Origin: a virus
Strand: one strand, 5' to 3'
IMG/VR virus record: IMGVR_UViG_3300012950_000007
Span: 1 to 48,966 of that record
DNA: 48,966 bases
Position numbers and translations under genes: made by a program
Shown here: piece by piece, positions 1 through 8,531 of the stretch
Layout of the letters: the number at the start of each line of letters is the position of its first letter
Numbering within the stretch: position 1 is the first letter of the stretch
The notes under the pieces: model-generated
The model's input: the letters and a program-made list of their open reading frames with translations, nothing else
Told to the model about the DNA's origin: nothing
Database searches by the model: none

Positions 1-662
1 ATCTGCTCTGGAGTCTTGAGAGATCCTCCGGGAACTCCAGCGTCTGGAGGCCGGGGAGTTGGTGTGTCTGGAGGCCGGGGAGTTGGTGTGTCTGGAGGCC
101 GGGGAGTGGGCGTTGGGCTTCCGCTGGGAACTCTGCCGGCCTCACCAGTAAGTTTTCCTGCGCTATGATACTCGTCAATAAGGTCGTCTATTGATGTTGC
201 AGTCGGAGGGGTTACAGTTGGGTTTCTTCTTATCTGAGCAATCATATCATTTGCTACCTGTTTATTGCCAGTAGACCCCATTGTGGCTACCATAAATTGC
301 ATAGTTTCATCAACATTTGCGCGTGCGCCAGAAGGCCCATATAAGTGGTTTCGCATTGCGCCTACTAAGTCCCTAGCACATTCTTGAGTACAGCCAGTAG
401 CATACCTGCCTCCTGTATCAAGCTCCTTTAAAACCGTCTCGACATCGCCTGACATTCTATTGAATTTAGTAACCATATCCGCTTCATCAGAAGCTCCAAG
501 AAGAAGTTTTAAACCAGCCTTTGCTTCATCAGAGAACCTTGCTGCATCTGCGCCTGCAAAGGCGGCTCTAGAAGCAGCCATAACAGCATCATCAATTTTG
601 GGTGCCGCGAACTTTTCAAAGCCAGAACCAATAAAGTCTGCCTTCTTGTTGAAGTTAGACAT
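1..662 (-). CDS. Virion-region protein with TPTPRPPD repeats, C-terminus cut by the window edge
   Basis: The gene starts at ATG 662 (MSNFNKKADF) and is still open at base 1, so at least 220 residues are present and the C-terminus is missing. An in-frame stop lies just upstream of the ATG, which fixes this start although no clear Shine-Dalgarno site precedes it. Residues 1 to about 150 are alanine-rich and probably helical, with two cysteines close together (GCTQEC). After about residue 180 the protein becomes Pro/Thr-rich, with three tandem copies of TPTPRPPD or a near variant, as in a flexible linker. I do not recognise the family. It follows other head-region genes, so a virion role is likely but unproven. 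Confidence 0.75.
   Translation of the reverse strand, partial: MSNFNKKADFIGSGFEKFAAPKIDDAVMAASRAAFAGADAARFSDEAKAGLKLLLGASDEADMVTKFNRMSGDVETVLKELDTGGRYATGCTQECARDLVGAMRNHLYGPSGARANVDETMQFMVATMGSTGNKQVANDMIAQIRRNPTVTPPTATSIDDLIDEYHSAGKLTGEAGRVPSGSPTPTPRPPDTPTPRPPDTPTPRPPDAGVPGGSLKTPEQ
42..113. repeat. Three tandem copies of a 24-bp in-frame repeat
   Basis: Units start at 42, 66 and 90, each beginning GTCTGGAGGCCGGGG. The first two are identical and the third differs at two positions near its end. Each unit encodes eight residues of the pattern TPTPRPPD on the minus strand, so copy-number change would keep the frame. The repeat is visibly more GC-rich than the surrounding sequence. Confidence 0.9.
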
Positions 663-706
663 AGTTTTAAAATATGAATCTAAAGAACTATTGTCTGAAA
701 CTTTCT

Positions 707-1141
707 TTATTCGCATGCTACATCCTGCTCTAGAATTTCGTCTATTGTTCTTTCTATTCTGTAAGCTAATTTAACATTGTTTTCTTGGAGAGCCGCTTCA
801 ACCAACCCTCTTAAGTCGTCAAGAACTTCATTTTGAAGCCCTACGTCATATGTATCATCTTCAAGATCAAGGCTATCTTCGGCAATTTCGTCTGACACTT
901 CGTCAAAAGCATTATCGCCCATCGCGCCCATGGCTTTTCCTGCTCCTTCGGGATCTCCAGGATAAGCATCTTTGATCGCCTTAACCGTATTTACATCTAA
1001 TGCAGTTTTTTCAAGCGAATTTATTTTTTCTTGCAATATTTCGGCTCTTTTTACAGTATCGATGACTCTTTTCTCAAGCTCTTTAAATACTTCGCTATTA
1101 TCAAAATTGGCAAGGTCTTCTTTGCTCCATGAGTTAATCAT
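707..1141 (-). CDS. Small acidic helical protein of the virion region
   Basis: 144 residues, ATG start with AGGAG about 7 bases upstream. Residues 1-45 are predicted helical or coiled coil (KELEKRVIDTVKRAEILQEK). The middle is Gly/Ala/Asp-rich and acidic, and residues 100-140 form another charged helical stretch (LAYRIERTIDEIL). There are no catalytic motifs, signal peptide or membrane segment. It lies between the probable decoration protein and the partial gene at the left edge. I do not recognise the family; the composition would suit a scaffold or minor head component, but that is only an inference. Confidence 0.75.
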   Translation of the reverse strand: MINSWSKEDLANFDNSEVFKELEKRVIDTVKRAEILQEKINSLEKTALDVNTVKAIKDAYPGDPEGAGKAMGAMGDNAFDEVSDEIAEDSLDLEDDTYDVGLQNEVLDDLRGLVEAALQENNVKLAYRIERTIDEILEQDVACE

Positions 1142-1193
1142 TTGGATCTCCTAGAATATATACGTATATCATCACATTTTAAATAATTAGTAG

Positions 1194-1886
1194 TTATAAT
1201 AACATAAACTCTAATGTTCCAATAGACGCAGAAGGAGGTCCTGTGCATAGAGCAACGCCCGGATGATTGTCCGTAGGCTGCTCAGAAGACAGCTTTCCAT
1301 CTAGTCCTATATATAAAGTACAATTAACTGGATAAATTTGAGTTGTATCAAATTGATCAGTTGCATATATTCCTCGTTGATAATGAATAGTCACGCGGCC
1401 GCTTCCAATAGTTGTATCATCTCCAGGTTTTCCTGCAACTCTATAAATATAATTCACAATAACCCTAAAGCTATCAAAGGTTCCGTCCCCATCCGAATCA
1501 TGATTCAATTCTGTACCAGAAGGAACTGTTATAACTCCATTTACAGTATTTAAAACAACAGAAACAGTAGAAGTAAAACTATTTTCAATAACATTCGGAA
1601 ATTCTAAAACCCCTGTAACGTCAACCGAACCAACTCTGTTTCCATTATTATCTATCTCAGATGACTGCGCGTCAATGACTACAACCTCATCCGTCTGAGC
1701 CTTTGTAAACGCGGTTGTCCTTACGTCATCAATAATGCCCAACGGAGCAGTTCCATCGCTTATGCTTGCAACTATATCATTACCAATCAATCCAAGCTGA
1801 GCGAACATCCCTGGTTCAAACTCAGCAGTTGGATCAACTGGCAAACTCATCGCAAGAGCATTACCACTGTGAATAACCTTCAGCAA
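1194..1886 (-). CDS. Probable virion surface or head-decoration-like protein
   Basis: 230 residues that look beta-rich, with many Gly/Asp/Thr turns (SDGTAPLGIIDD, NGVITVPSGTEL, DSDGDGTFDSF, PGDDTTIGSG). The start is a TTG at 1886 preceded by GGGAG at good spacing, with an in-frame stop just upstream and no suitable ATG nearby. The DxDGDGxxD segment around residues 130-140 resembles a calcium-binding loop. The gene sits directly after a strong hairpin with a U-rich tail, which may isolate or tune its expression. No signal peptide or membrane segment is seen. Its place after the protease/scaffold gene fits a capsid-associated structural protein; I cannot tell decoration from another virion role. 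Confidence 0.6.
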   Translation of the reverse strand: MLKVIHSGNALAMSLPVDPTAEFEPGMFAQLGLIGNDIVASISDGTAPLGIIDDVRTTAFTKAQTDEVVVIDAQSSEIDNNGNRVGSVDVTGVLEFPNVIENSFTSTVSVVLNTVNGVITVPSGTELNHDSDGDGTFDSFRVIVNYIYRVAGKPGDDTTIGSGRVTIHYQRGIYATDQFDTTQIYPVNCTLYIGLDGKLSSEQPTDNHPGVALCTGPPSASIGTLEFMLL

Positions 1887-1899
1887 TCTTATCTCCCTA

Positions 1900-1942
1900 A
1901 ATAAAAATATTAAAAGGGAAGGAAAAAGCTTCCCTCCCTTTT
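1900..1942 (-). terminator. Intrinsic terminator-like hairpin upstream of the decoration-like gene
   Basis: On the minus strand an 11-bp stem with one G-U pair (arms 1932-1942 and 1912-1922, core AAAAGGGA against TCCCTTTT) is followed by a U-rich tail (AATATTTTTAT). It lies between the gene ending at 1968 and the TTG-started gene at 1886. It could end the upstream transcript or act as a partial terminator or mRNA-processing stem. Confidence 0.65.
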
Positions 1943-1943
1943 A

Positions 1944-1963
1944 TTTTACTATTAATAGTAAAA
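1944..1963. repeat. 20-bp perfect inverted repeat
   Basis: TTTTACTATTAATAGTAAAA reads the same on both strands. It lies between the stop codon of the 194-residue gene (1968) and the terminator hairpin at 1912-1942. It could be an operator-type site or simply a second AT-only stem; nothing else identifies it. Confidence 0.6.
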
Positions 1964-1967
1964 ATTT

Positions 1968-2552
1968 TTAACTGCTGATTTTCCTAACCGTGGCTTTAAC
2001 CATGTCTGCAGCAAAGCCATCCCCACTATTTTGGAAGTCAGAAGCCATCTTATTAAGAGTAGCAGCTATATTTGATTTGCGATTTGATTCCTTAATAAGA
2101 TCTTCTCTAATGCTAAACGCAGTAGCCTCTACAACATCCGCTGCAAATCCTTCATTTTTATTACGCAAACTGGCAGCAATCTTGCCTAATCCACTCATTA
2201 TATAATGACCCAACGGATCACCAGAAGGGGTTACTCTTGCTTTCTTCCTAGACCCATTAGTCTTTCTAGACCTATTAGTCTTCATAGAAGCTTCTTTTTT
2301 ACTATCTTCATCATCATCTGCATAATCAGCATAATCGGCCATATCTCGCACTTGGCTCTCCAGATCAGCTACGTTATCAGGTTCTGCTTTATCAGATTCA
2401 TCTTCAGCGTTAGAAACCAGCAAGTCTTTTAGAACATCATCAGTTACGTCACCTCCGCTGTCTTGAGCTGTTTTTACTATATTTTGATTATTGCTCAAGA
2501 GTCTATTAAACTCTTGAGCAATATTATCACCATTACGTCTAATGCTATACAT
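1968..2552 (-). CDS. Charged virion-region protein with two related C-terminal helical units
   Basis: 194 residues from the ATG at 2552 (MYSIRRNGDN). An in-frame GTG at 2573 exists, but it overlaps the preceding gene's end and AGGAG lies at ideal distance before the ATG, so the ATG is chosen. Residues 40-85 are strongly acidic (DYADYADDDED) and are followed by a basic stretch (TNRSRKTNGSRKKAR). The C-terminal part holds two similar units, KIAASLRNKNEGFAAD and KMASDFQNSGDGFAAD, each followed by V/M-V-x-A-T. These resemble the short LA-x-x-L/AD module seen in other proteins of this block. Function not recognised. Confidence 0.75.
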   Translation of the reverse strand: MYSIRRNGDNIAQEFNRLLSNNQNIVKTAQDSGGDVTDDVLKDLLVSNAEDESDKAEPDNVADLESQVRDMADYADYADDDEDSKKEASMKTNRSRKTNGSRKKARVTPSGDPLGHYIMSGLGKIAASLRNKNEGFAADVVEATAFSIREDLIKESNRKSNIAATLNKMASDFQNSGDGFAADMVKATVRKISS

Positions 2553-2563
2553 TATATTCTCTC

Positions 2564-5500
2564 CTATTCCCACATAGATGCTAAGGCACCAGCCGACATC
2601 AATGTTGTGTTAGAGACAGGTTGAGAGCCAGAATCGGACTCTACCCCAATGTTTAAACCGCCAAGGTCTGAAGCAATCTTCATGTTTTTGACTGGGCGAG
2701 CATTACCAATGCTTCTCTTGAATGCTTCGAAAGCATTATTATCAAAAGACATTATCTCATCAACCTGGTTATCTAATGCAGTTTTCGTAGTAGACAAAAG
2801 TCCTTTTCTTTGCATTTCCAACCCAACGTCATAGGCTCTGCGTAACTTAACTCTATAGCCCTCTCTTTCCTCGTCAGCCTTCTTTGTTACAATGTGAGCA
2901 TTCAAAGACTCTTTTACAGCATTTGTTGCACTAGCCCTTGTAGACATTGGTGCTGCAGAGGCAGTTTTCACTGTTGCAGGTTGCTTTACAGCCTTTCGTT
3001 TAGAGGTATTTTTAGCAACAGATCTTTCGGCATTCTTCAATATTGCTGCCCTACTGTTTGCGCGATCTTTTAGAATTCGATCTTCTGATTGCTTCAGAAT
3101 CGCATTACGACGGCCGCGTCTAAGACTCATAGCTTCTGTTACCAAGCTATCAACAGCATCATCGTCAGCTTCGTTTGCAACACTCTGATCATTAGCCTCG
3201 CTTTCATCAAACACTGCATCATCTTCAACATAATCAACAACCTCATCTGTTTCGCCTTCTGATTGAGCAGTCTTTGCAAGACCTACGAGAGCCTTTGTTT
3301 CACCTGTAATCTGGTCTGCATCTCTTAAGGCAGAACCGGCAAGCTTAACAAATTCCCTTCGCTGAGAGTGGGAAAGCTTGGACATGTTATCATATGTTTC
3401 TGCAACCATAGATAGCTCATCAGCAGAATCGTCCAACTTTCGATAAGCCCTCTTTAGGTTGGTAATGATATGATTAGAGAGAGTCTCAAGTCCGCCCTCT
3501 TCTGCTCCAATCTCCTCTCCTGGCCCGCCTTTATCCTTTCCGGTAAAGACATTTACATCAACATCTGCAAGTCTATCATCCTGCAATTGTGCCACTAAAT
3601 CTCTAACTTCATCAAGAAGTTGTTCAATTTCTGCAAGTCTATTGTCAATAGCTTCTCCAGGCTCCTCGTCTGCGCCTTCCTCGCCCTCGTCTGCGCCTTC
3701 TTCATCCAATGGTGGTAATCCACCTTCTTCGTCCAATGGTGGCAACTCAGGCAATCCGCCTTCCGCATCAGCTTCTGCACCCGCTGGTGCGTCCAGAGGA
3801 GGAAGAGGGGGTAGTGCCTCAGGAGCTTCCTGTGCAGACTTCAAAAGATTAGAAACATTATTTAATCCAAAAGATCTAATCTGATCGCAAACTTCTTTGC
3901 CATATTCCTTACTCTTGAGCCAGTTCCAATTATTTCTTAGCTCTGGGCCAAAAATATCTCCAGCAGTAGCCGCTATAACTCGCTTGTTTCCTGAGAAGAC
4001 CTCAAAAAGACTTCTGTTGTGATTAACAGAGCCATTTGAGTTACGACGAACGCTAAAGCGAGTGCTTAAAGCCGGCCCGCTATAGGCTTGCTTTCTTAGG
4101 CCTCTGTTTGCATAAGAAGCTCTATGTAAATTCTCTTTTGCTTGAGAATCTCCAGGGAACATTCCTGACGTTCCGCCCATGTTTCCGGTTTGAAGCATGT
4201 GCTTGTCTTGATTGTCTCGAACGTTTTTGTAATCTTCGTTCTTATATGTATTTGGCTCAACGCCATCGGCTCCGCCCTGCATATAGGCCAATCTCTGCAA
4301 CCTTCTTTCTTCAAGCTTGGCTCTGCTAAGCTTTTCCTTAGACTCTTTGTCTCCAGGGAACATGCCATTGTCGCCGCCCATGCCTTTGTCCTGCTGCATT
4401 TGCTTATCTTTTTTGAAGTCAAAGGTTTCACCCTTATATGTATTTGGCTCTGCGCCATCAGATCCACCTTGCATATATGCTACACGACGGCGAAGCTCTG
4501 CTCTTTTTCTTAATCTTGACTCATTCATGATATCCTCCACTATTGAATTTATTGAAAAGTCGTCCACATAATCGCTATTAACGCCATTATTAGCTAATTT
4601 AATATTACGATTAGTGTTGTCCGTAGCAAGCTCCGTCAAAACTTCGCCGCCTGACGGAGATGGAAAGAGGTCATCTTCCGATGGAAAACCTTCTCTTTGT
4701 TCGGTTTGTCCACCGCCTGCTAACCCCATCCTAGTACTTCCGCTCAACTCAGGTACATCTCCCGGTAGTCTAGAACCTTCTACGTTTTCACCTGTAGTAA
4801 ATTCTGTTCTAGGAGCTGGACCAACACCTGGTTCGGTTGTTACACTTAACTTATCAGTTGTTGCATTTAACTTGTTAATCAAACTGTTTATTACACTTTT
4901 AACATCATCGGTTACGCTTGGGTCTCCCAAAACATTTGTAGCCTCTGATACTGCAGATAAAGTTTCTGCTATATTTCTATCTCTTTCTGAATTATCAGTG
5001 AAACCACCAGCGGCTGCTTTTAATAATCCATTATTCTCCAAAAATCCTCTTACGATATTTTTTCTCTCATCTACTGAACAACCGCCTTTTCCGCAGGCGG
5101 TCTTCATTATTCCTTCTAAATGTTCTGCTTGCTTTAAGCTTAAGCCTCCAAGCATTCGATCTACATTGTCAACGCCATAATTTATAAATTCATTTGAATA
5201 TTCCTGCAAAGAAGCTATACACTTCAAAAGTACTGCCCCAGGCTCAGCAGGCTGAACGACAAGGCTATATTCTATTGGCTTTAATCCAACATTAACTTCT
5301 CCATGCGCTGTTTTATTTGTTATATGATTGCAGTATTCATCTTGTGTTGTGGCTCGATTTCCACACTCAGAGCAAATAGATGTCTCAACGGCAGTTCCCA
5401 TTGAACCATATCTGACTAGGCCTGTTTCGACCTTTCTTGCTAGCTCTGGATAATTAACCTTGTCTAAAGCACATAGGCCAATAATTTGTTTGAATTTTTC

Positions 5501-5932
5501 ATCGTAATGTGTATCTAAGATTATTCCTCTAATTCCGTCAACAGAACTTGATTCATGATCTCGACACAAAGGGAGTCCAATCCAACTATTTGCCGCCTTC
5601 ATTAACTCAGCTTCTGGAAATATATCTTTATTATTATTTCTATGAGGCTGAACATTTCCATTCCACTTCCAATTTTCATCAAAAAAGCCCCAAGCGTTTT
5701 CTCCGCTTGAGACTTTTTTAAGGCTGCCTTTTTCGTCAAGCAATGCTGACTCTGCCGCCTTTAGGAAGACTATTGAAAAATAAAGAAAGTCATCAGACTT
5801 TGGGGCTATATTTTTTATACTGTTTGCTAGTTTTGTAAAACGTCGAATTAATTTTGGATTTGCAAGTATTTCTTGTTGATCATAAGTACCAACAATGTTA
5901 TTTTCCGGAGAAAAGCATACTTTCTTGAACAT
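2564..5932 (-). CDS. Prohead-protease-like domain fused to a long scaffold-like region
   Basis: 1122 residues. Residues about 115-235 hold a pattern reminiscent of capsid-maturation proteases: PLCRDHESSSVDGIRG (His126), then LDKVNYPELARKVETG and YGSMGT (Ser177). A zinc-type cluster follows (CSEC at 187-190, CNH at 201-203). His126 and Ser177 are the candidate catalytic pair. The remaining ~880 residues are low-complexity and acidic, like a scaffold. They include a tandem repeat at 478-602 and a Pro/Asp/Glu-rich block (PPLPPLDAPAG onward) near residue 720. Location downstream of the portal matches the usual portal-protease-scaffold order. The protease assignment comes from pattern memory; an alternative is a large minor head protein. 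AAGGG precedes the ATG. Confidence 0.6.
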   Translation of the reverse strand: MFKKVCFSPENNIVGTYDQQEILANPKLIRRFTKLANSIKNIAPKSDDFLYFSIVFLKAAESALLDEKGSLKKVSSGENAWGFFDENWKWNGNVQPHRNNNKDIFPEAELMKAANSWIGLPLCRDHESSSVDGIRGIILDTHYDEKFKQIIGLCALDKVNYPELARKVETGLVRYGSMGTAVETSICSECGNRATTQDEYCNHITNKTAHGEVNVGLKPIEYSLVVQPAEPGAVLLKCIASLQEYSNEFINYGVDNVDRMLGGLSLKQAEHLEGIMKTACGKGGCSVDERKNIVRGFLENNGLLKAAAGGFTDNSERDRNIAETLSAVSEATNVLGDPSVTDDVKSVINSLINKLNATTDKLSVTTEPGVGPAPRTEFTTGENVEGSRLPGDVPELSGSTRMGLAGGGQTEQREGFPSEDDLFPSPSGGEVLTELATDNTNRNIKLANNGVNSDYVDDFSINSIVEDIMNESRLRKRAELRRRVAYMQGGSDGAEPNTYKGETFDFKKDKQMQQDKGMGGDNGMFPGDKESKEKLSRAKLEERRLQRLAYMQGGADGVEPNTYKNEDYKNVRDNQDKHMLQTGNMGGTSGMFPGDSQAKENLHRASYANRGLRKQAYSGPALSTRFSVRRNSNGSVNHNRSLFEVFSGNKRVIAATAGDIFGPELRNNWNWLKSKEYGKEVCDQIRSFGLNNVSNLLKSAQEAPEALPPLPPLDAPAGAEADAEGGLPELPPLDEEGGLPPLDEEGADEGEEGADEEPGEAIDNRLAEIEQLLDEVRDLVAQLQDDRLADVDVNVFTGKDKGGPGEEIGAEEGGLETLSNHIITNLKRAYRKLDDSADELSMVAETYDNMSKLSHSQRREFVKLAGSALRDADQITGETKALVGLAKTAQSEGETDEVVDYVEDDAVFDESEANDQSVANEADDDAVDSLVTEAMSLRRGRRNAILKQSEDRILKDRANSRAAILKNAERSVAKNTSKRKAVKQPATVKTASAAPMSTRASATNAVKESLNAHIVTKKADEEREGYRVKLRRAYDVGLEMQRKGLLSTTKTALDNQVDEIMSFDNNAFEAFKRSIGNARPVKNMKIASDLGGLNIGVESDSGSQPVSNTTLMSAGALASMWE
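4127..4501 (-). repeat. Duplicated ~62-residue module inside the protease/scaffold gene
   Basis: Two in-frame copies share, in order, an L+R-type helix, AYMQGG[SA]DG, EPNTYK, D+-M-Q, GMFPGD and a KE-x-L-x-RA segment. The second copy is followed directly by a partial third start (RGLRKQAYSG). The copies are clearly homologous but diverged, so this is an old duplication and not an assembly artefact. Confidence 0.85.
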
Positions 5933-6033
5933 AGCAAACCCTTATGAATAATAAACAGAATAATTCAAACATTATATAAATATTAGTTTTTATATTTTTT
6001 GTGTAATTTTTTTTTGAATTACATAGTTTTTTG

Positions 6034-6213
6034 TTATTTATTTTCTTTTTTATTAGCAGAATGATGATCTTTCAAAGCCTTGATTCTTCTATCATCTTCA
6101 TCTTCTGAGTCTAAATAAATAGTATTTTCTTCTTGAATATCAATATCATCTGATTCTTCTTTTGAATTTTTAACTATGATTTTCTTCGTTTTATCACCAA
6201 ATTTTATAAACAT
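6034..6213 (-). CDS. Small acidic hypothetical protein, 59 residues
   Basis: Reading from ATG 6213 gives MFIKFGDKTKKII, then an acidic centre (EESDDIDIQEEN, DSEDEDD) and a basic tail ending KKENK before a TAA at 6034. GGAG sits about 6 bases before the ATG. It begins 4 bases after the stop of the 756-residue gene and fills the space before the AT-rich gap leading to the protease/scaffold gene. No family is recognised; the charge pattern would suit a small internal or scaffold-associated protein. Confidence 0.65.
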   Translation of the reverse strand: MFIKFGDKTKKIIVKNSKEESDDIDIQEENTIYLDSEDEDDRRIKALKDHHSANKKENK

Positions 6214-6216
6214 TAA

Positions 6217-8487
6217 TTACTCCGATAAAATTAATATACCCAAAATATCTGAATTTATATACTCTTTAGCTCTAGATAGAGCCATCTTTAAGTCGTCAAT
6301 TACATTTTCTGAGTTTTGAGTTTTTTGCGTACATTGATTTATAAAATCATCGGTATCTAATATGTTTATTAAATCAAAAACTTCTTTAACTGCTTCGGAA
6401 GAAGCCTTTGAGGAGTCTGCTATAATGTTGATTATTTCAGATGTTGTAGAAATATCTTTTATATCATTTAATATTTTAATTCCATTTTTAATATTTATTA
6501 ACATTCTTTTTGTAATTCTAGAATTTCTTTTTACAGACTGATTGTATTTTCCTTTGCTATTTGAAATAACATCTTTATTTCCTTGAACCTTTTCATATGC
6601 AGCAAGATTTTTATTAAAGTTTTCAACCAAAGTATCACACATATCTTTTGATCTATCGAAGTATCTTAAAGCATGCTTTGCCTTGCTCTTTATATCATCT
6701 GGAACAGGAATGCCTGCGGACTTGACTAAGGAGTCGCTATATAGCTCAATATTGTTTTCAGAATATTTTTCTTTTAATGCTTTAAATATATCTTTTGAAC
6801 CGTAATCTTCTGGCACTCGAACAAGATCGCTTGATATGGATGTTTTTAATCCTTTTTTGATTTCAATCTCTTTTTCAAGAAAATTTTCTAAAATTATTCT
6901 ATCATTATTTTTTCTTGATACAAAAACTATGCGCTTTTTTGAGTCCAATGCAGTTTCGCATATCTTCTCCAAAGCTTTGTCCCTCTCTTTGTTATCAATA
7001 TCTGAATACCTCATAGATTCATTTGGAATCACAGAATAAGTTGAATTAATTTTTTCATAAAATCCTTTAGAAACAATATCAGACAAGCCTACCTCTATAA
7101 AACTATTCTTATCTGCAGAAAAAACTTCATTGTGTAATCCTATAAAAATTCTTTTATCATCATCAGGTGCCGCATGTTTGTATAGTTTTATTTTAAAATT
7201 ATTATTTAAAAATAAATTATCAATATCAAAAGCAACTATTTTATTTTCACTTTCATAATTTAATGAAGCATTTTTAATTATTTGTGTAACAGAATGTTGA
7301 TTTTCATTATTATTTATAACATAAATTTTATTATTTAATATATTATAAAATCCAGATTTTAATACACTAGATCTTTTAAATATATATTTATCAACTCCTG
7401 AATTTTTAATTGTGTTTGCTATTTTCAATAAATCATCATCAAAGTCTGCCCCTTGTTCTATATAAATAGAGTTTGACTCCTTGATTCCTAATACATCAGA
7501 TAGTCCGCCTGATATTTCCAAAACATATTTAACACCATGGCACCCGAAAACCTCTAAGGATCCAGGTTGAATATTTTTAGAAATCTTTTTGATTTTAAAA
7601 TTTTCATTTATAAATATAATATCAATAGGATAGCTGACGCTTCCCATATGATAAAAAACATCAGTAGGCCTATTATATGGAAATAACAAACCAGATTCTT
7701 TGTCAAGACGAGAATAAGTCTGAAGTCCATCTATCTTTTCTCTAAATGATTTTGCTATATCACATCTAAAAACAACAGAGGCATCAACATTATCTTCTTT
7801 ATTATAACATCTAACTATAGCCGTTTTGTTTGAATCATTTTTTGAAACCAAATATTTTCCAACTTTATTTATATGTTTGTCTATAATTTTAAACCCTATT
7901 TTTTCTATATTAGAAGAAAAATCAGATGAATTTTTTAAAATTATCAATCCATTACCTATGGGTCTTAAATGATTATAAATGTTATTTAAAATAATCTCCA
8001 AAGAAGCTCCAGCTGTTTGTGAGCTTGCTATACAAAATCCATCAAATTTTCTTCTAAATGTATGAAACATTGGATCTCCATACTCTTGATGAAATTTGTG
8101 TATATTTACTTTATTTGAAGCATCTTTTGACAAATTAATTAAATTATGTCCTTCTTTTAATATTATTGATGCAGATTTATCTGTTTGCTTTCCAACGCTT
8201 AAGATCGTAGATTCTTTTTTTATTAAATTTAAAAATCTTTTAGACATACTTTCTAAAGCAAAATATTCTTCTGAATCTATCTGGTCCTGGAAAAGATCAT
8301 CTACTGGAAACATCATTCCTTCCGAATATCCAGGCGGATCCTCCATAGTAAGCTCTTCTAGTTCTTCTGAATCAGACGTTGTACTTTTTCCCTCTCCAAC
8401 AAAAGTGTCATAGTGGTTGGAGTCCATAGCTATGTCGTCTTCCATTAGATTTAAATCTGAATATGGTGGCCAAGATAATTTTTTCAC
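6217..8487 (-). CDS. 756-residue protein with an embedded DUF192-like domain
   Basis: The start is a GTG at 8487 with GGAG 5 bases upstream. Residues 35-75 are acidic. Residues about 235-345 fit the DUF192 pattern: a GLLFPY segment, then HMGSVSYPIDIIFIN, a KIKKISKNIQPGS strand, and the hallmark YVLEISGGLSDVLGI. DUF192 proteins are usually small, stand-alone and of unknown function, so one inside a long head-region protein is unusual. The rest (residues 350-756) is Lys/Asn/Ile-rich and mostly helical, with no motif I can name. Codon use is visibly more AT-rich than in the portal and terminase genes, which may hint at separate origin. It lies between small head-region genes and the protease/scaffold gene. 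Confidence 0.65.
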   Translation of the reverse strand: MKKLSWPPYSDLNLMEDDIAMDSNHYDTFVGEGKSTTSDSEELEELTMEDPPGYSEGMMFPVDDLFQDQIDSEEYFALESMSKRFLNLIKKESTILSVGKQTDKSASIILKEGHNLINLSKDASNKVNIHKFHQEYGDPMFHTFRRKFDGFCIASSQTAGASLEIILNNIYNHLRPIGNGLIILKNSSDFSSNIEKIGFKIIDKHINKVGKYLVSKNDSNKTAIVRCYNKEDNVDASVVFRCDIAKSFREKIDGLQTYSRLDKESGLLFPYNRPTDVFYHMGSVSYPIDIIFINENFKIKKISKNIQPGSLEVFGCHGVKYVLEISGGLSDVLGIKESNSIYIEQGADFDDDLLKIANTIKNSGVDKYIFKRSSVLKSGFYNILNNKIYVINNNENQHSVTQIIKNASLNYESENKIVAFDIDNLFLNNNFKIKLYKHAAPDDDKRIFIGLHNEVFSADKNSFIEVGLSDIVSKGFYEKINSTYSVIPNESMRYSDIDNKERDKALEKICETALDSKKRIVFVSRKNNDRIILENFLEKEIEIKKGLKTSISSDLVRVPEDYGSKDIFKALKEKYSENNIELYSDSLVKSAGIPVPDDIKSKAKHALRYFDRSKDMCDTLVENFNKNLAAYEKVQGNKDVISNSKGKYNQSVKRNSRITKRMLINIKNGIKILNDIKDISTTSEIINIIADSSKASSEAVKEVFDLINILDTDDFINQCTQKTQNSENVIDDLKMALSRAKEYINSDILGILILSE

Positions 8488-8531
8488 TTTAACTCCAAAT
8501 AATCATATCTTATATTAAAAATAGCAGAATA

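Noticed and set aside
1968-2573. Longer start at GTG 2573 for the 194-residue protein
   Set aside because: AGGAG lies between this GTG and the ATG at 2552, at the right distance for the ATG only.
4614-5180. Long plus-strand open frames such as 4614-5180, 25178-25759 and 13734-14219
   Set aside because: They lie fully opposite strong minus-strand genes, lack ribosome sites and have skewed Ser/Leu/Phe composition typical of antisense shadows.
6003-6030. Hairpin TGTAATT/AATTACA followed by a T-run on the plus strand
   Set aside because: It would be a terminator for the plus strand, where no gene exists; on the coding strand no U-tract follows. Probably chance in an AT-only gap.
5933-6033. TATAAT-like box in the gap before the protease/scaffold gene
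   Set aside because: No -35 element at a suitable distance; AT-rich DNA gives such boxes by chance.
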